A DNA stretch of 64,000 nucleotides from Tribonema minus. Its lineage: Eukaryota > Sar > Xanthophyceae > Tribonematales > Tribonemataceae. Under the pieces are notes generated by a model. The model saw only the letters and a list, made by a program, of their open reading frames with translations, did no database searches and was not told the DNA's origin. Positions 45,771-58,600 of this stretch are shown piece by piece. The translations under genes were made by a program, and so were the position numbers. The stretch's first letter is position 1. Each line of letters opens with the position of its first letter. Location: NCBI GenBank assembly GCA_017506865.1, contig JAFCMP010000010.1, positions 62,001 through 126,000 on the forward strand, given 5' to 3'.

Positions 45771-48700
45771 ATGACGGGGATGCTGCCACCTGATGCACAG
45801 CGGCTGGCTGCAGCTGCGATCTGCGTCTCGGTGTTTGCTCTCGTTTTGTCGCGGCTCATTTCAGCGCTGAAGGCAAGATCTATCAGGAACAAGTGGGATG
45901 CTGAGTGCACAAGGGCTAAGCAAGAGCGAGACAACAGGACGCACAAGTGTCTGGCTGGCAACGATGGGGGCATGCCGGCAAGCGGCGATGAGAAGATAGC
46001 AGTGATGACTGCCATGCAGTTGAGGGAAGCTATGCACGCAGGGGAGCTGACGTGCGAGGCAGTCACCATGTGCTTCATCCGGCGCAGCCGGAGACTGGGT
46101 CTGCTGCAGGTGCGCATGCATGTCGGCATCCCCATTGGGTTAACCTTGACGTGTTCTTGTTGCAAAATATGCATGCGACTCTGTAAGGCAAGCCACGCAT
46201 GCCCTGTGCTGATTGGCACTCGAAAAGGGGACAGTCGGCATGACATGATGGGATCCGCTTGCCACTGTAACTTGTGCAGTGCGCTGCCTTCAAAATTGTC
46301 TGCTCTGTACGCTTGAGAACCTAACAACAGCCCATCTCACCACATTTTGCGAACGGATCCCAGGACTGTTTTTTGCCTGCATCGATTCGCAGCTATCCAG
46401 CCTGGCACATAACCTTCCGCCCGCCGTCTCATGCTTGCAATTTGTTGCCGTTGCAGCTCAATGCTGTCACGGAAGAGCTTTATGATGAGGCGCTGGAGGC
46501 AGCACAGGCATTGGACAGGAGCGGGCGCCTGCTCACCACAGACCTCGATGACCCAGACTTGCCGCTGCTGGGACTCCCAGTCAGCATCAAGGTGCGCTGC
46601 GTGGCAGTGCTGGCGTACAAGCTTGCAGAATCGTAGCGTGTCATTGATATAAATACGAAGGAATAGAGGGGGGTTATTTTTGCGATGGTTTTTGATCGGT
46701 GTTCAGTGGCGCAATGGTGTTTGATAGTGAGGATCTTGCTGAAAAGCTATCTACTGCCACGTCAGGTGCATCACCTGTATGGCACATCAGCGTGGTGTCG
46801 GGACTCGTCTAACTGAGGAAGCCAGGAATGCTGCAGTTTTTGGGTAGGTTCCGCAGCAACCACAGTGTAGCACACCCAGTTGCAAGAGCATCAGCGTGTT
46901 CTCATCTGAACTCCCCTTTTGATGAGCTCAACAACAGGCTCGGCGCTGAAGTTAGGGTTAGGTTAGGGTTAGGTTATCCGAACCCAACTCTAAGCAGCAG
47001 TCTGCGCCTCCTGACTGTACATCGCATAGTGCCGTGCCCGCTTCCGGCCCCAGTGCAGCAGGCCCCCTCACTGCACATGGCGCAACGCAGCGCGCGTGCC
47101 ATTCTCATTCTCAGCATGTGCCATGTGTTATTTGATGCTTTTTATGTGATGAGCCATGTACCAAAAGTCTCTATGCTGCTGCGCTCCGGCAGCAGCGCGC
47201 TTCATGCTGAGGCACCTGGTTGCATGCACCGCTCTGTCACGCATGACACTTGTGCCCCCGCTGCTGCTGCTGCTGCTGCTGCCGCCGCAGGATTCCATCG
47301 AGCAACGGGGCACCATGTCCACATGCGGCGTTGCCTGCCGATTACGATTGATCTACAAGGTATGTGTGTGATTGCGTTTTGTTGGGTACTGTTGTGTCTG
47401 TCGCGGCGTATCCATCTATCCCCCAGTCTATCCGGGGGTCAAGCAACGTGTGCACATCGCACTGCGCGGGCAACTACACACGCGCGTGCTGCATTGGGCG
47501 TCAGCTGCATCTGAAGCACTTTGAGTCGCTGCAACTCAGGTGCTGCGCAGCAAGCCTGCATTGCAGCAGTGCTCTGTCTGTGCTGTCACCTTCCTTCCGC
47601 ACACCCAGCGCACCGCAACATGCCGCCGCTTGCGGCGTTCCATTGGCACGCAAAAGTCATCGTCACATGTGCCCTGCGTAACACCGACCGCGCGCCGATC
47701 CGCTTCCCTCGCGTGCGACGACAGGAGGACGGCCTGCTGGTGTCGCTCATGCGGACGGCCGGCGCGATACCCTACGTGCGCTCCAACGTGCCGCAGCTGC
47801 TCATGATGAGCGAGACGGACAACAGGTCAGCAGTGCTCAGCGCCTGCCTGCGCCGCGTGACGCGTCCGTGGTGTCGGCGGTGGCGTCTATGCGCAGAGGG
47901 GCGTAGAGGGTTGCTCATCGCCTGCCTGCGTTGCGTAAAACGCCGGTGATGTAGGCGGTGGCGCCCATGTGCAGATGAGCGTGGAGGGTTGAGCGCTGCT
48001 GCTGGTGATGGGTCAGTGCTCAGGCGCTCAGCACGATGAGCGGCGCTGGTGATGTGTCAGCGCGCAGGCGCTGACAATATGCATGATGAGGTTGTGGCTC
48101 GGCTGTCGGGCGCGGCACCCTGCAGCTGTAGATGCTTGCTGTCAGCAGTGAATCTGCGCTATACGCTTCAGTGATGCCATGCCAAGCGGCTCTGTCTGTG
48201 CACCTGACCCTAACCCAAGGCAGCATGCAAAGGCTGCCGTGTTTAATCGATGGCGGTGCGCTCAGCGTGTGTGTTGATGCGCAGTGCATCTGATGCGTTT
48301 TTGCATGCTCCGCTGTGCGGCACCGCACCGCGTAGAGCGGGGGCGCACCAAGCGGGTGCGCGCGCAAAGCATGCCGCACTGTCCATCTCTGCTAGAAATG
48401 TGCAGTTGCGAAGCCAACGGCTGCTGACTCATCATCTCAAGCCACTAAAGCAGTGCACTGTCATCATCGCCCAGTGCCACTCATTGCATCACCGCGTGCT
48501 CAACGGTCGCTGCCGACGCAGGATCTTCGGGCGTACCCTGAACCCTTGGAGTCCCCTGCGAGGGGCAGGGGGGAGCAGCGGGGGCGAGGGGGCCCTCATC
48601 GCCAGCAGAGCGAGCCCCCTGGGGCTCTGCTCGGACATTGGCGGCAGCATCCGCATACCCGCAAACTTCTGCGGCACGGTGGGATTCAAGCCGACGCCGG

Positions 48701-51700
48701 AGGTACCTTGTTGTTATTAGGGTTAGGGTTAGGGTTAGGACAGCGCACCTGATTTTTCTGTTGAAATGTCTACATGAGGTCTTGCTGAGGGCGCAAAAGA
48801 GCCCAGATGGTGGCGAAAAAGCCCAGATGGTTGATGTCAAGCGTGCTCCAGACTTTGCGTTCATCTTGTGACAGCTTGAATGTGTCTTGATGCGCATTGA
48901 CCATCACTCGTAGACGACATGGCCAAATGGCTTTGTACGTCGGCAACAAAGATTGAAGGTCGGCCATGTGGTGATTGTAGGCGCGTGCAGGTGTACTCGT
49001 CGTCGCAGCTGCTGCCGCTTCATGGTCTCCAGCGACTTCAAGCTCGAGCCCCGAAGCCATGTGGCTCCTGCTGCAGAGTGTGCTCACCTGTTCTTTAGCA
49101 CCCACAACGATGTCGTCACACCTTTTATGACTGAATTTTATCCTCTTCATTCACGTCTTAACCCGCTGTCTCTCCCTTGTACAACTGCTTCTCGTCCTGT
49201 TCATGTGCAGCGGATGACCATGAAGGGGCTGGCAATAGCGCGCGCGGGCGGCAAAGTCGGGCAACGCATCATCCGGTGAGCATAGTCCCGACCCCGAGCA
49301 CGCAACGGGCTTGATGCAGCACAGCCGCCAACACGTAGAGCTGCATGTCCAGCGCTCGTGTAGTCTGCAGTAGGCGCCAGATACAAGTATCAATACTTGT
49401 TGCGATTGTCGCGGCTGTCTGCTGCAGACACAGCGCCTGCTCACATGGAACGTCGCACTATCATGCGTGCGTCCTCAAGCCAACACATGTGTTTTTGAAA
49501 TATGTTTGTAAACATTGTGCTCTGCATCACATGTGTCGCCGCCGCCGCGGCCGCCACTGCCCCCGGCACGACGGTGCCGACTCACATTGTGCTTTACCGG
49601 ACTCAAAAATGATTGTGGTAGTGCCATCTCTGTGGCTGAGGTGCACGCTACCGTTGCCCCCGTTGCGACCAGTGCGTACGGCGGCTCAGCAACCGCTGGT
49701 GCGGCGGCTGCGTCGCAATGCACCAGCCGATTGAGCTCTGCTAAGCACAGTGGTCCATCAGTCTCTACGCAAATCTCACTGACTCCGCCGCTGGTGACTC
49801 TCCTGACGTACAACGAATGTCTGTACGTGCATGCGCGCGTGCAGGGCGACGGCCGGCCCCATGGCCAACTGCGTGGCCGACTGCGAGCTGGCGATGCGGT
49901 CCCTGTGCGGCACGCACGTGTCGCAGCAGGTGAGGGCCCTGACTGCAAGAATATATAAAGTTGAAGTTTGCCTGAGTCACTTGCAGTTCACCTGTCGTCG
50001 CCCGTGGTCCATCAGCGTCACTGGCATAGTGTCAATGTCACCGTGCAGCTCATCGTGTTGTGCTGAGTCATTCAAAGCTCCTTGTCGTCAATCATGGTTC
50101 ATCAGCGTCAGTGGCAGACTGTCAAAGTCGCCGTGCAGTTGTCCCGCACCGGCGTCACGCTGACGCACACAACCTGTTCAGCAAGGCAGGGCTGCCATCG
50201 CACCAGCAGCGCCGGCTTCGCGCACAAACCGCAGCCTCCGGCTGCAACCGCACTGTTTCCATGCGCTGCCAGCTCGCTTCAGCTGTCGGTCTTCACGCGT
50301 TGAGAGCACTGTGCTGAGCGCTGTGCTCTGTTCATCACATCTCCTCAGGACTCGTACGTGCCGCCGACGCCGTGGAGCACTGACGTCGCGCGGCGCGGGC
50401 TCGGCAGGCCTCTGCGCATCGGGGTGCTGCATTCGGACCAGTGGTTCAGGCCGTGTACGGTGAGCCGACGCGTGGGCCGCTAGTAGTGCAGTTCTGTATG
50501 AGCAACTCGAGCGTGCAGGGCATCGAGACTGTGCACCATGCTCGTATTGCGGGGGCGCATGCGTGCGCACGCAAAGTGCTGGTGTGTGGCCAGCATGTGT
50601 ATCGATGTGCTTTCATTGGCCAGGATGTGTATGGATGTGCAGAGCTGCATGGACACACGGCCGTCTTCACCACTGCTACTCGTGGTTTCTCAAACGTTCA
50701 CGTGACGCATTCATCATGGACACTCCAGCTGCGCGCTGGCAGTGCTCACCTCACCATTTGCCGCAGCATTGACTTCGGGTGAACATTTATTGTGATGCAA
50801 ACAGGCCATTGAAAGGGGCATCCGCGAGGCGGCGGCTACGTTGCAGGACGCAGGGCACGAAGTGGTACAGTTCAGTGTCCCCGACGAAGCCAGCGGGTGG
50901 GACGTGTGTCGCCAGTACTACGGACAGCTGGTGAGCATTGGCTGTCTTTTGAACTGGCAGAGTACTCTTTCGGATTTCCCCATGCGCACTCACGCTCTGA
51001 GAGCAGGTTCTGGCTTTCAGCGTGTGCTGCACCACATGACGGCAAGCATACCTTGCCTACCCTCAACAGCGGAAACCCCTTTTCTTCTTGAAGACATCAT
51101 GTGCGCTGAGCATCAGCACAGCTTGACAGCAAAATCAGCTGACGCTCAGCACCCTGTGCCTGCTGGCTTTTGTCACGCAGTACATAGCTGTTGCTTGTCC
51201 CAATCGGCTGCACCGTTCATATCTTGTCGCAAGGCCGCGCCACCATCGCTGTCGACTCGCCAGCTCCGACTGATGTGGAAGCGCTCGTGGTTGGGTGGTG
51301 TGCACTCCGTGCACGCCAGCTTCACTGTCCTACCATCGGTCATTGCAACAATCCACCTGCTCCTTTCTCCATTGCCGCATTGGTTGGTGAATGACTATGT
51401 TTGATAGTACACGCTGCGCACCCACGTATGGGTCGCCATGCTCATTCTGCTTCACACATTAGAGCGAGCAGCACCGCATTGCATATGACGACTCGCCTTT
51501 GCTGACTGCACACTCATACGCTTTCACTGTACCAGGGTTCCGAGGGCAACATGGCTGGGTTCGTGGCGGCACTGCAAGGGGAGCGGCTACTCGGGTAAGA
51601 GCACCGTGCTGCCATCGCTGATCTTGCGAAACTTGACTGTTGCTGTACAGCACCTAGAGCCTTGACATGAAGCTGGCTGTGGATCGCCGATTTGTTGCTG

Positions 51701-54602
51701 TCAAGCAGTGCACCAAATCGACATGCGAGGCTGCTAGTTGGCGAGTTCACGTGTCGTGAGTCATGCGCTTTAATGCAGCTACATGCTTCGGAGCTCGGAC
51801 AACTGTCACCTGTCGAGTTGTACACCTTGCCCCTCCCCTGCTCCCCCCCCGCCCCCCCCCCTGTCATTCATTGACGTTGATATTCTGCGCATGACTGCCC
51901 CGCTCTCCCACGTGCCTGCGCCGCGCAGCTGCTACAAGCGCCTGAAGACCATGTCCGACATGCCCAACATCGTGCGGCCCCTGCTAGCTCGCATCCTGGA
52001 CTTGCTCGGCCACCGCCGCCACGCTTCGCTGCTCAAGGTCAGACGCGCCTGCATCCCCTGCACTTCATGCCGCTGGTGTTCAAGTTGCGCATATGCCATT
52101 TGCGCAGTCTGTAAGGCGCGCGCTTGACCGCTCGCACACCTCTACGTGTGCTCGTGGCATGCTGCCTGTTGGCGTGTGCGTCGGGGGATGATGACGGCAG
52201 TGCAGCGGCGCGCGTGACTGCCAGCGCTTCGTGCGTGACGTTCGCCCTGTCCGCCTGAGCGCTGCTGGCAGCCCATGCAGAAACAGCAGCGTAGCATTTC
52301 TTAACTGCGCCCTGCCCCTTGCCTGTGCGTGCGTGCCCTCGGCAGTAACGATCATCCAGCGCACACCGCATCGCGAGTGTCATCTCGAGTGTCACATGCA
52401 ATGATGCAGGTGTCAGCGATGTGATAGCGACGCGCTTCTCAAAACCTCCAGCGCTTGCTGAACCCCCCCCCCCTCTTGCCCCCTCCCCCGTGCGCGCCGC
52501 ACAGGTCACGCGCAGCGGCGGCCTGAACGTCAAGCAGTACTGGGGGCTCGTGGGCGACCACTACGCGCTGCGAAACGCCTATATGCAGGCCATGCAGGAC
52601 GCGCGCCTCGACGCGCTGCTGCTGCCCGCCGCCGCCGTCGCCGCGCTGCCGCACGGCGCGAGCACGGACCTCACGCCCGTGCTCTCGTACATGTTCTTAG
52701 GTGAGCGCCACGCCGCTGCTTCTTCCATGGCCCAGGTGCTCCCCATCCCGAAACATTGAAGTATAGTGGTGGTAGTGAAGCCCCGCTGGCGCACACAGCA
52801 GTCGTAGCAGTGCTCGGCGGTTGCTGCCGCGGCGGCGGCGACCAGGCGTCGCCTGCGGGCTGCTGTGACCGGCGCTGCGGCATGCGGTGCCGTCTGGTGC
52901 AGCAGGAGGGGTCATCGGGCGATGGCGCGTGTGGGCACGCGTGGTGTCGCGGCAAATGAGGCGCTTGCGCGCACCGCGCCCCCTTGCTGATTGGTGTTTG
53001 CGGCAAGAGCAACAGCTACGTCCGCAATCGGTGCCGCACAGCTCAGCACACTCCCTGCCGCGCGCACGCGCCCGTGCGCCTAATTGCGCCCAGCGCGCGC
53101 ACCTGCGTACCTGCAAAGTCGAAGTGCGCGTTTTCATGCACACGCGCAATGCCGCTCATAGCTCGATGCGTGCGCACGCCCACTGCGTCAGCTGCCACCC
53201 CGTCGTTGTCCTTCGTTGAATTCACATCAAATCAATTTATTCACCGATAACCCAATTTTTTTCCGTGTGCGTGCGCAGCCAATCTGCTGCACTGGCCCGC
53301 GGGCGTCGTGCCCGTGACTGCGGTGCGCGAACACGAGCAGTGCTACCACGACGACGCCGCACTGCCCTCAGATCAGCGCTGCATACTCGCCGCCAAGGCA
53401 CGGCAGGCGATGGAAGGGTCTGCCGGGCTGCCGATTGACCTGCAGGTTTGTTGTTGAGCGCTGTGACATTGACAGCGACTGCTGGTGCGGCAGTGCCGAT
53501 GGCGCAGAGTGCAGGGTGCTTCAGACTCTGTGATTGCTTGAGCCTGCAGCACAGACTCTGCCCGTGGCGCCTGCTCGCTGTGGCAGCATGCCAGGCTGTG
53601 CGTCGCGCCGCAAGCTAGAGCTTGTGCTGGTCCAAGCGTCGGCTGCTGTGCGCGCTGCCAGGGCCGCAGCTGCACTGACTAGTGTAGGGCCTCATCTTAT
53701 GGCTGGGGGCTCAATGCGCTTGAAGCCTCACCCGCCCTTGCTCCTCCAAGCTTTTCATGCAAGCAGGCAAAGTCGGGCCATGGCGCATTCACAGAGCGCC
53801 GGGCTCTAATGTCAGCAAATGCGTGTTGAGATAGGACTTGTCGGCACTCGACACTGCCCGGTCAGGCGCCACCAGCTGGAGGGAGGGAACTTGTTTGCAA
53901 GCGCCAGTTCCAGCGCTGCGCGCGCGCCGCACGGCTTGTGCTCTGAATAGCACCTGCACTGCGCGTCGCTTCATGCATCCTGCTGCTGCCATCGCTTAGG
54001 CGCTCCGATGCATTGAGCGTTGGTGTAGTTCTGTTGTCATGTACAATCTCGTGTGTGCCCTGCCTGCCTGGAGGCACTGCATGCAACAGTGTTAAACTCT
54101 CCTAGCGCTGCGCACGGGCGCACACTTTTGTTTGATCAATGGAGCTCATGCTCCGCGACAGCTGCCGGCTGCTGCAGTGCGCCGAAGTGGCAGATCGGGA
54201 TGCGCTGCCGGGGCACCGCCCGCGTTGCGCTGCGCTGCGCACCCCGAGAATTAACGCACGCCACGAGCACTGCCTGCCTGCCTCTTTGATGGTAAAGTGC
54301 TTGGCGCGCTGCGCCGCGGAGCCGTTTCGCAAGCCGGTGCACGTGCCCCTCTGCATGATGCTTTCTCAGGTACACCTCAGCATGCACGTCACCATGCCCC
54401 CCCTGCCCCTCTGCCCCTCCTGCCCCCCCCCCCCCGCCCCCCCGCGCCCCCCTTCCCCCTGCGCGTGCAGATCATGACGCTGCCTTGGCAGGACGAGCTG
54501 TGTTTGTACACGATGGCAGAGCTGGAGCGCGCCGTGGCTGCGAGCAACGTGAAGGGCGGCGCCGCGGAGCGCGCCTTTGTGCCGCCCATGGCTGGTCTGT
54601 AA
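45771..54602 (+). CDS. FAAH: Fatty-acid amide hydrolase-type amidase (FAAH)
   Basis: Fourteen exons join in phase into 624 residues: 45771-46109, 46457-46591, 47291-47359, 47725-47825, 48522-48702, 49211-49275, 49845-49929, 50349-50459, 50805-50930, 51536-51594, 51929-52037, 52505-52700, 53279-53445, 54471-54602. The N-terminus has a membrane segment (AAICVSVFALVLSRLISAL), as in animal FAAH. The amidase-signature triad is K158 (LPVSIK), S233 (GAGGSSGGEGAL) and nucleophile S257 (DIGGSIR). The spacings of 75 and 24 residues equal those of mammalian FAAH, which strongly supports the splice model. Other matches are AIPYVRSNVPQLLM, FGRTLNPW, WPAGVVPVT and IMTLPWQDELCL. The enzyme hydrolyses N-acylethanolamines and related fatty-acid amides at internal membranes. 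Introns 4, 5 and 7 contain tandem duplications or a telomere-like array. Confidence 0.94.
46951..46976 (+). repeat. Telomere-like TTAGGG/TTAGG run
   Basis: Four units of mixed TTAGGG and TTAGG lie in the second FAAH intron. Confidence 0.85.
47836..48080 (+). repeat. Degenerate tandem repeat, about 78-bp unit, at a donor
   Basis: Starting ten bases after the donor at 47825, 'ctcagcgcctgcctgcg', 'ggcggtggcg' and 'gtagagggttg' recur at 47914 and more loosely after 47990. It lies in the fourth FAAH intron. Confidence 0.75.
48717..48739 (+). repeat. Telomere-like (TTAGGG)n run
   Basis: Nearly four perfect TTAGGG units begin 15 bases after the donor of FAAH exon 5 (boundary 48702). Confidence 0.9.
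49988..50150 (+). repeat. Tandem duplication, about 90-bp unit
   Basis: 'tgtcgtc', 'tggtccatcagcgtcactgg', 'gtcaa' and 'gccgtgcag' recur in order from 49993 and 50083. It lies in the seventh FAAH intron, about 60 bp from the donor. Confidence 0.75.
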
Positions 54603-55643
54603 AAAAACTGAAGTGTTTCGCTCTCAACGCACTCCTACCGAGGCTCAGATGCAAGCGGACGGCCCATGGGCACGTGGCATGCGACGCTGCAGCGGTGGCG
54701 ACGGTAGTCCATCGCTGCATTAGGGGTGTCACCAAACTTCAACTTGAAGTTGGTCCACAGCAAGCGCGGTGCTGTGTTTCATAAGCAGAGGGTGGGTGGC
54801 CAGCGAGAGCCGGCTGCCGGTTGTGCATACCCCTGACTGACTCAAGGCAGTCTACCGGCCATGCCATGCTTCAATGCAGTTACGGGACTGCAGACAGGAG
54901 CAGTGAAAAGGAGTCGCACGCCACGATGTGCAGCAATGTGACGCCAAAACGCCCCCACCATCTGCACTTTTCAGAGTTGTGCACCGGTTTTGCGCTGGTG
55001 GCACGTGGCAGCGGCGCTTTCGGGGGTGCCATGCGCCTCTCTTGGACCGATCACCTCGCTGTGCCGCATGAGCATGGTTGCCTCCGTCATTGTTGCAAAC
55101 AAGATTGGATGCTTGCATCTCAATGCGCACTTCAATTCCACTCATGTCTCTGCACCACGTGCTTTTCTGCACTTGCCAGCCAATTGCAGCACCTGTTGAA
55201 TTTGCTACTCATCGACGGCTTGTATGGCGTCTTTGCATCACGCTCACGAGAGAGACTGGTGACACTTAAAAAGTGACTCTTGGAGGGGAAGGGGGGGACA
55301 GGGGCGTGGCACATCACTTGACCGGGGGGAGGGGGGGGGAACGGTGCTCCGAATACCCCCTTTCGCATTCAAGGCGCTTGACGGGCCCAACGCATGATGT
55401 TCATATGCTGCAGCATCCGCTTGATGCGTCACAGCATCATCATCCTGGCGCATAGAAGAAGTTCTGAAAAGCGTTGAGTGCATTGCTCGCGGCCACCACC
55501 TGTCTTTGCACGGCTGACGCTAATCACATGCAGAACATCAAGGCATCCAGGTCACAGCAGCAGCAAGGGCAGCTCGAAGTCGGCATCATTGCGACGCAAT
55601 CATGTGTGGTCATTCGTATGGTGGGCACAAGTACTCGGGAGGG
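54603..55643. other. Intergenic region between convergent FAAH and SH3b genes
   Basis: About 1 kb with G-rich stretches near 55275-55345 and an inverted 'cttcaacttgaag' palindrome near 54735. No supported gene. Confidence 0.5.
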
Positions 55644-58600
55644 CTATGGTGGCGGCATCGCGCCTCCGGCGCCGCCCGCCAACCGCGCGCGTTCAGTGAC
55701 CTGCGCGGCATCAAAAACGCGACATCGTCATCAGAACGGCAAGAAGTAGCGGCTGTCAAGTCGAAGGCACAAGACAGTCGTTGCGCAGTTCGTCCGCAAA
55801 CGCTCTAAGAAGTGAGCGATGGCGACTGGAAGGCTTGGTTCAGGTCACAAACCAGCGTCAAGAGCACCCAGCATTGCATTGCTTGCGCTATCATTGCAGC
55901 AGCGGCGACCACGGTTATTGGTGGAAGGCACTTGCGGCTGACCATCCCTTGTCACTTAGAGCTCAACGATCTTTTGATTCGTTTCTCATTCCAAAAAATG
56001 TTCACAGGACAAATATGCGCGTAGCTGTGCGGGCAGCAGCCTGGCACAACCGCAATCAAAATAGCGAATCGTTGCCAAAACTCCTCAATGTCCATTCAGG
56101 TCACACTCGTCGCCATGCAGCAAGCAACCGGCAGTGGCCATGAAACACACGTGCGGGCGACCGTCGTCGCTGCACGCGTGCCCGCACAAAGCGCGCGCGC
56201 ACGCGGCTTCGAGCGGCACTCACGTCTTGACAGATGAAGGCGCTGCCTCGCCGCTCAAACACCCAGCCCTCGCGCCCCTCGGTGCCCGGCGTGTCAGCGA
56301 GGCGCAGGAAGACGGTCGGCGCGGGGCTGCTGACAATGTCTTCCGCCTTCTGCACGCGCTCGCTAACCTGTGGTGACGCAGCGGTGGCGGATGCGCAGCC
56401 GTTACTTTGCCGTGTTCATGTGCCGGCAGTCCCGTGGGAAGATTGAATGCAAGCGCGAAACTGGGACGCGGAAGGTGATGTTCAAGGACGCGATGGACCC
56501 GCATCGTGCATTGTGGCCTGGGCATCTCTGCCACATTTGTCTGACACTATGTGCCAGCAAGCAGCCTGTGATGGCACACACGTCACTGTGGAGCACTGCC
56601 ATCATAGCCTCCCACGCGCACGCTGCCCTGACTCCTGCTTTTGTGCATAAGGATATGTCGCAGCAGCGCAGCGCCATGTTATTGAGCGGGGGTCTCTTTA
56701 ACTCATGTGCCTGACGTGGCTGCACACAGCGCGTGCCTGAGCGAGAGCTGTTGATTGTTGCTCACGCCGACATTGCACAGCGAGGCTGCACGTGCCTCGA
56801 GGTGCGCCAAACAATTGCATCAGCATGGTGCTTTCGCGCGCTCGCACTTGCGTACCTCCCCATCGCACTGAACTATGTACACGTACTCGCAGCAGAATTG
56901 CATTTGCAGGCGGCAGCGCGCGGTACCTGGAAAACACGCCTGACGGGCATGATGGTGTGGGGAAGGGCGGGCGGGGCATGCAGGTCCGCATTGCTCCTGA
57001 CCACCACGCCATTTTCGTGGACAACCTGGTGATCGTGGGGGGAGGGGAGGGGGGGGGGGGGGGGTAAGTGGCGTTCGGCAGGCGCAGAGGCGGAGGCGTG
57101 CGCAGTGCTCAACGTGTCAGCAGGGACGTTGCACCCCCCCCCAGGCATGGATTGTGGCATGAGAATGAAGTGCGAGAACAGTGCGTATCTCACGACCGAG
57201 GGCAAGCACGTGTGTGGGAAATCGGTGGCGCACGTAGCGCCTGTGCCGTGTACTGCTGGATCTGGACGTAGTACTGCTGATTCTGGACGTAGTGGTGGTA
57301 GAACCAGACGCTTTCTGACGCGAAGTACTCACGCGCGTAAGGCTATGTGGGTTCCTGCAGCCGTCGCGCTTTGCGCAGTCGTCTCCGGCTATGAACTTCA
57401 GCAGGACATCTCCACATTCCACACAAGGGCAGCATAGTAGGTCCCCGCTTCAAAAAGTGCACACTTCGTGGTCATTTGGGATGATGCAGTACCAGAAGAG
57501 GTGCCACAAATGCGCATCACGGATGGGACTCACCACTTCTATATCTACGACTGACCCCATAGGAGTGTCAATATTGCTCCATTTCCCATACGTTGTTGTC
57601 ATCCAGAGCAATCGCGGTGAGGACAACTGCACGGCTGCTTTGAAAGTGCCTGGGAAATTAGTAATGTTCTGAGTCCGCAGTCGAGGCCGACAAAGCCTGC
57701 ATGGTTCACCATCATACTGCAAGGGTGGTGCCAAAAACACACAGCGATCCATCTCCAGGACGCAGCGCAAGCACACACTGCGCGCACTCACAACGTAGGT
57801 GAAGGGGCCCTGCTCCACCCTATCTAGCACGAGCTCCAGCAGCGACAGGCCCGCCTTGGTGGCTCGCACCCACGCCTGATCCTGAGCGCGCTGCGCCGCG
57901 TTGGGGCAACACCACAAGGTAGGCAGGTTTAGCCGCTTGAGAGTGCATATCGTACAGATATGCAGGCACGAAAGCGCGCCGCGGAGCAGCCGCGTGGGGG
58001 CGAGACCGCAATGTAGGTATGGTGAGCCGTTTGAGAGTGCGAATTGTATGGGCGTGGTGGCTCGCAAGCGTCTTCGACATTCGTCTCACGGCGTATGCGC
58101 ACGCAAGTGCAAGTCCCTGGAGAGCAGCAGGAAGTGAAGTACACGCTCGTGCGACCAAGCTCAAGGGTGACTCCCCGTGCATACGGACGATGGCGCTGCT
58201 CAGAGCTCGTGCAAATACACTTCGATGGTGCAGGCGCCGCCGCATTGGTGCAAAGCAAGCTTCGTGCAGGCTCACAGTCACGAATTCACGGCAAGGCGCC
58301 CAAACCCCTTACTCTGACCCTATACGCATCACAAGCTACATGGTGACGTACCTGAACAAAAACGACATCACCGCGTTCATGCAAACCAAGCTTCGCGCAG
58401 GCTCACAGTCACGACTTCACGGCAAGACGCCCGGAGCCCTCATTTTCACCCTATACGCACCACATGCTGCATAGTGACGTACCTGGACAAAAGCGACATC
58501 GCCGCGTTCATGCAAAGCAAACTTCGCACAGCTCACGGCCACGACTTCGCGGCAAGACGCCCGGAGCCTCACTCTCGCCCTATACGCAACACAAGCTGCA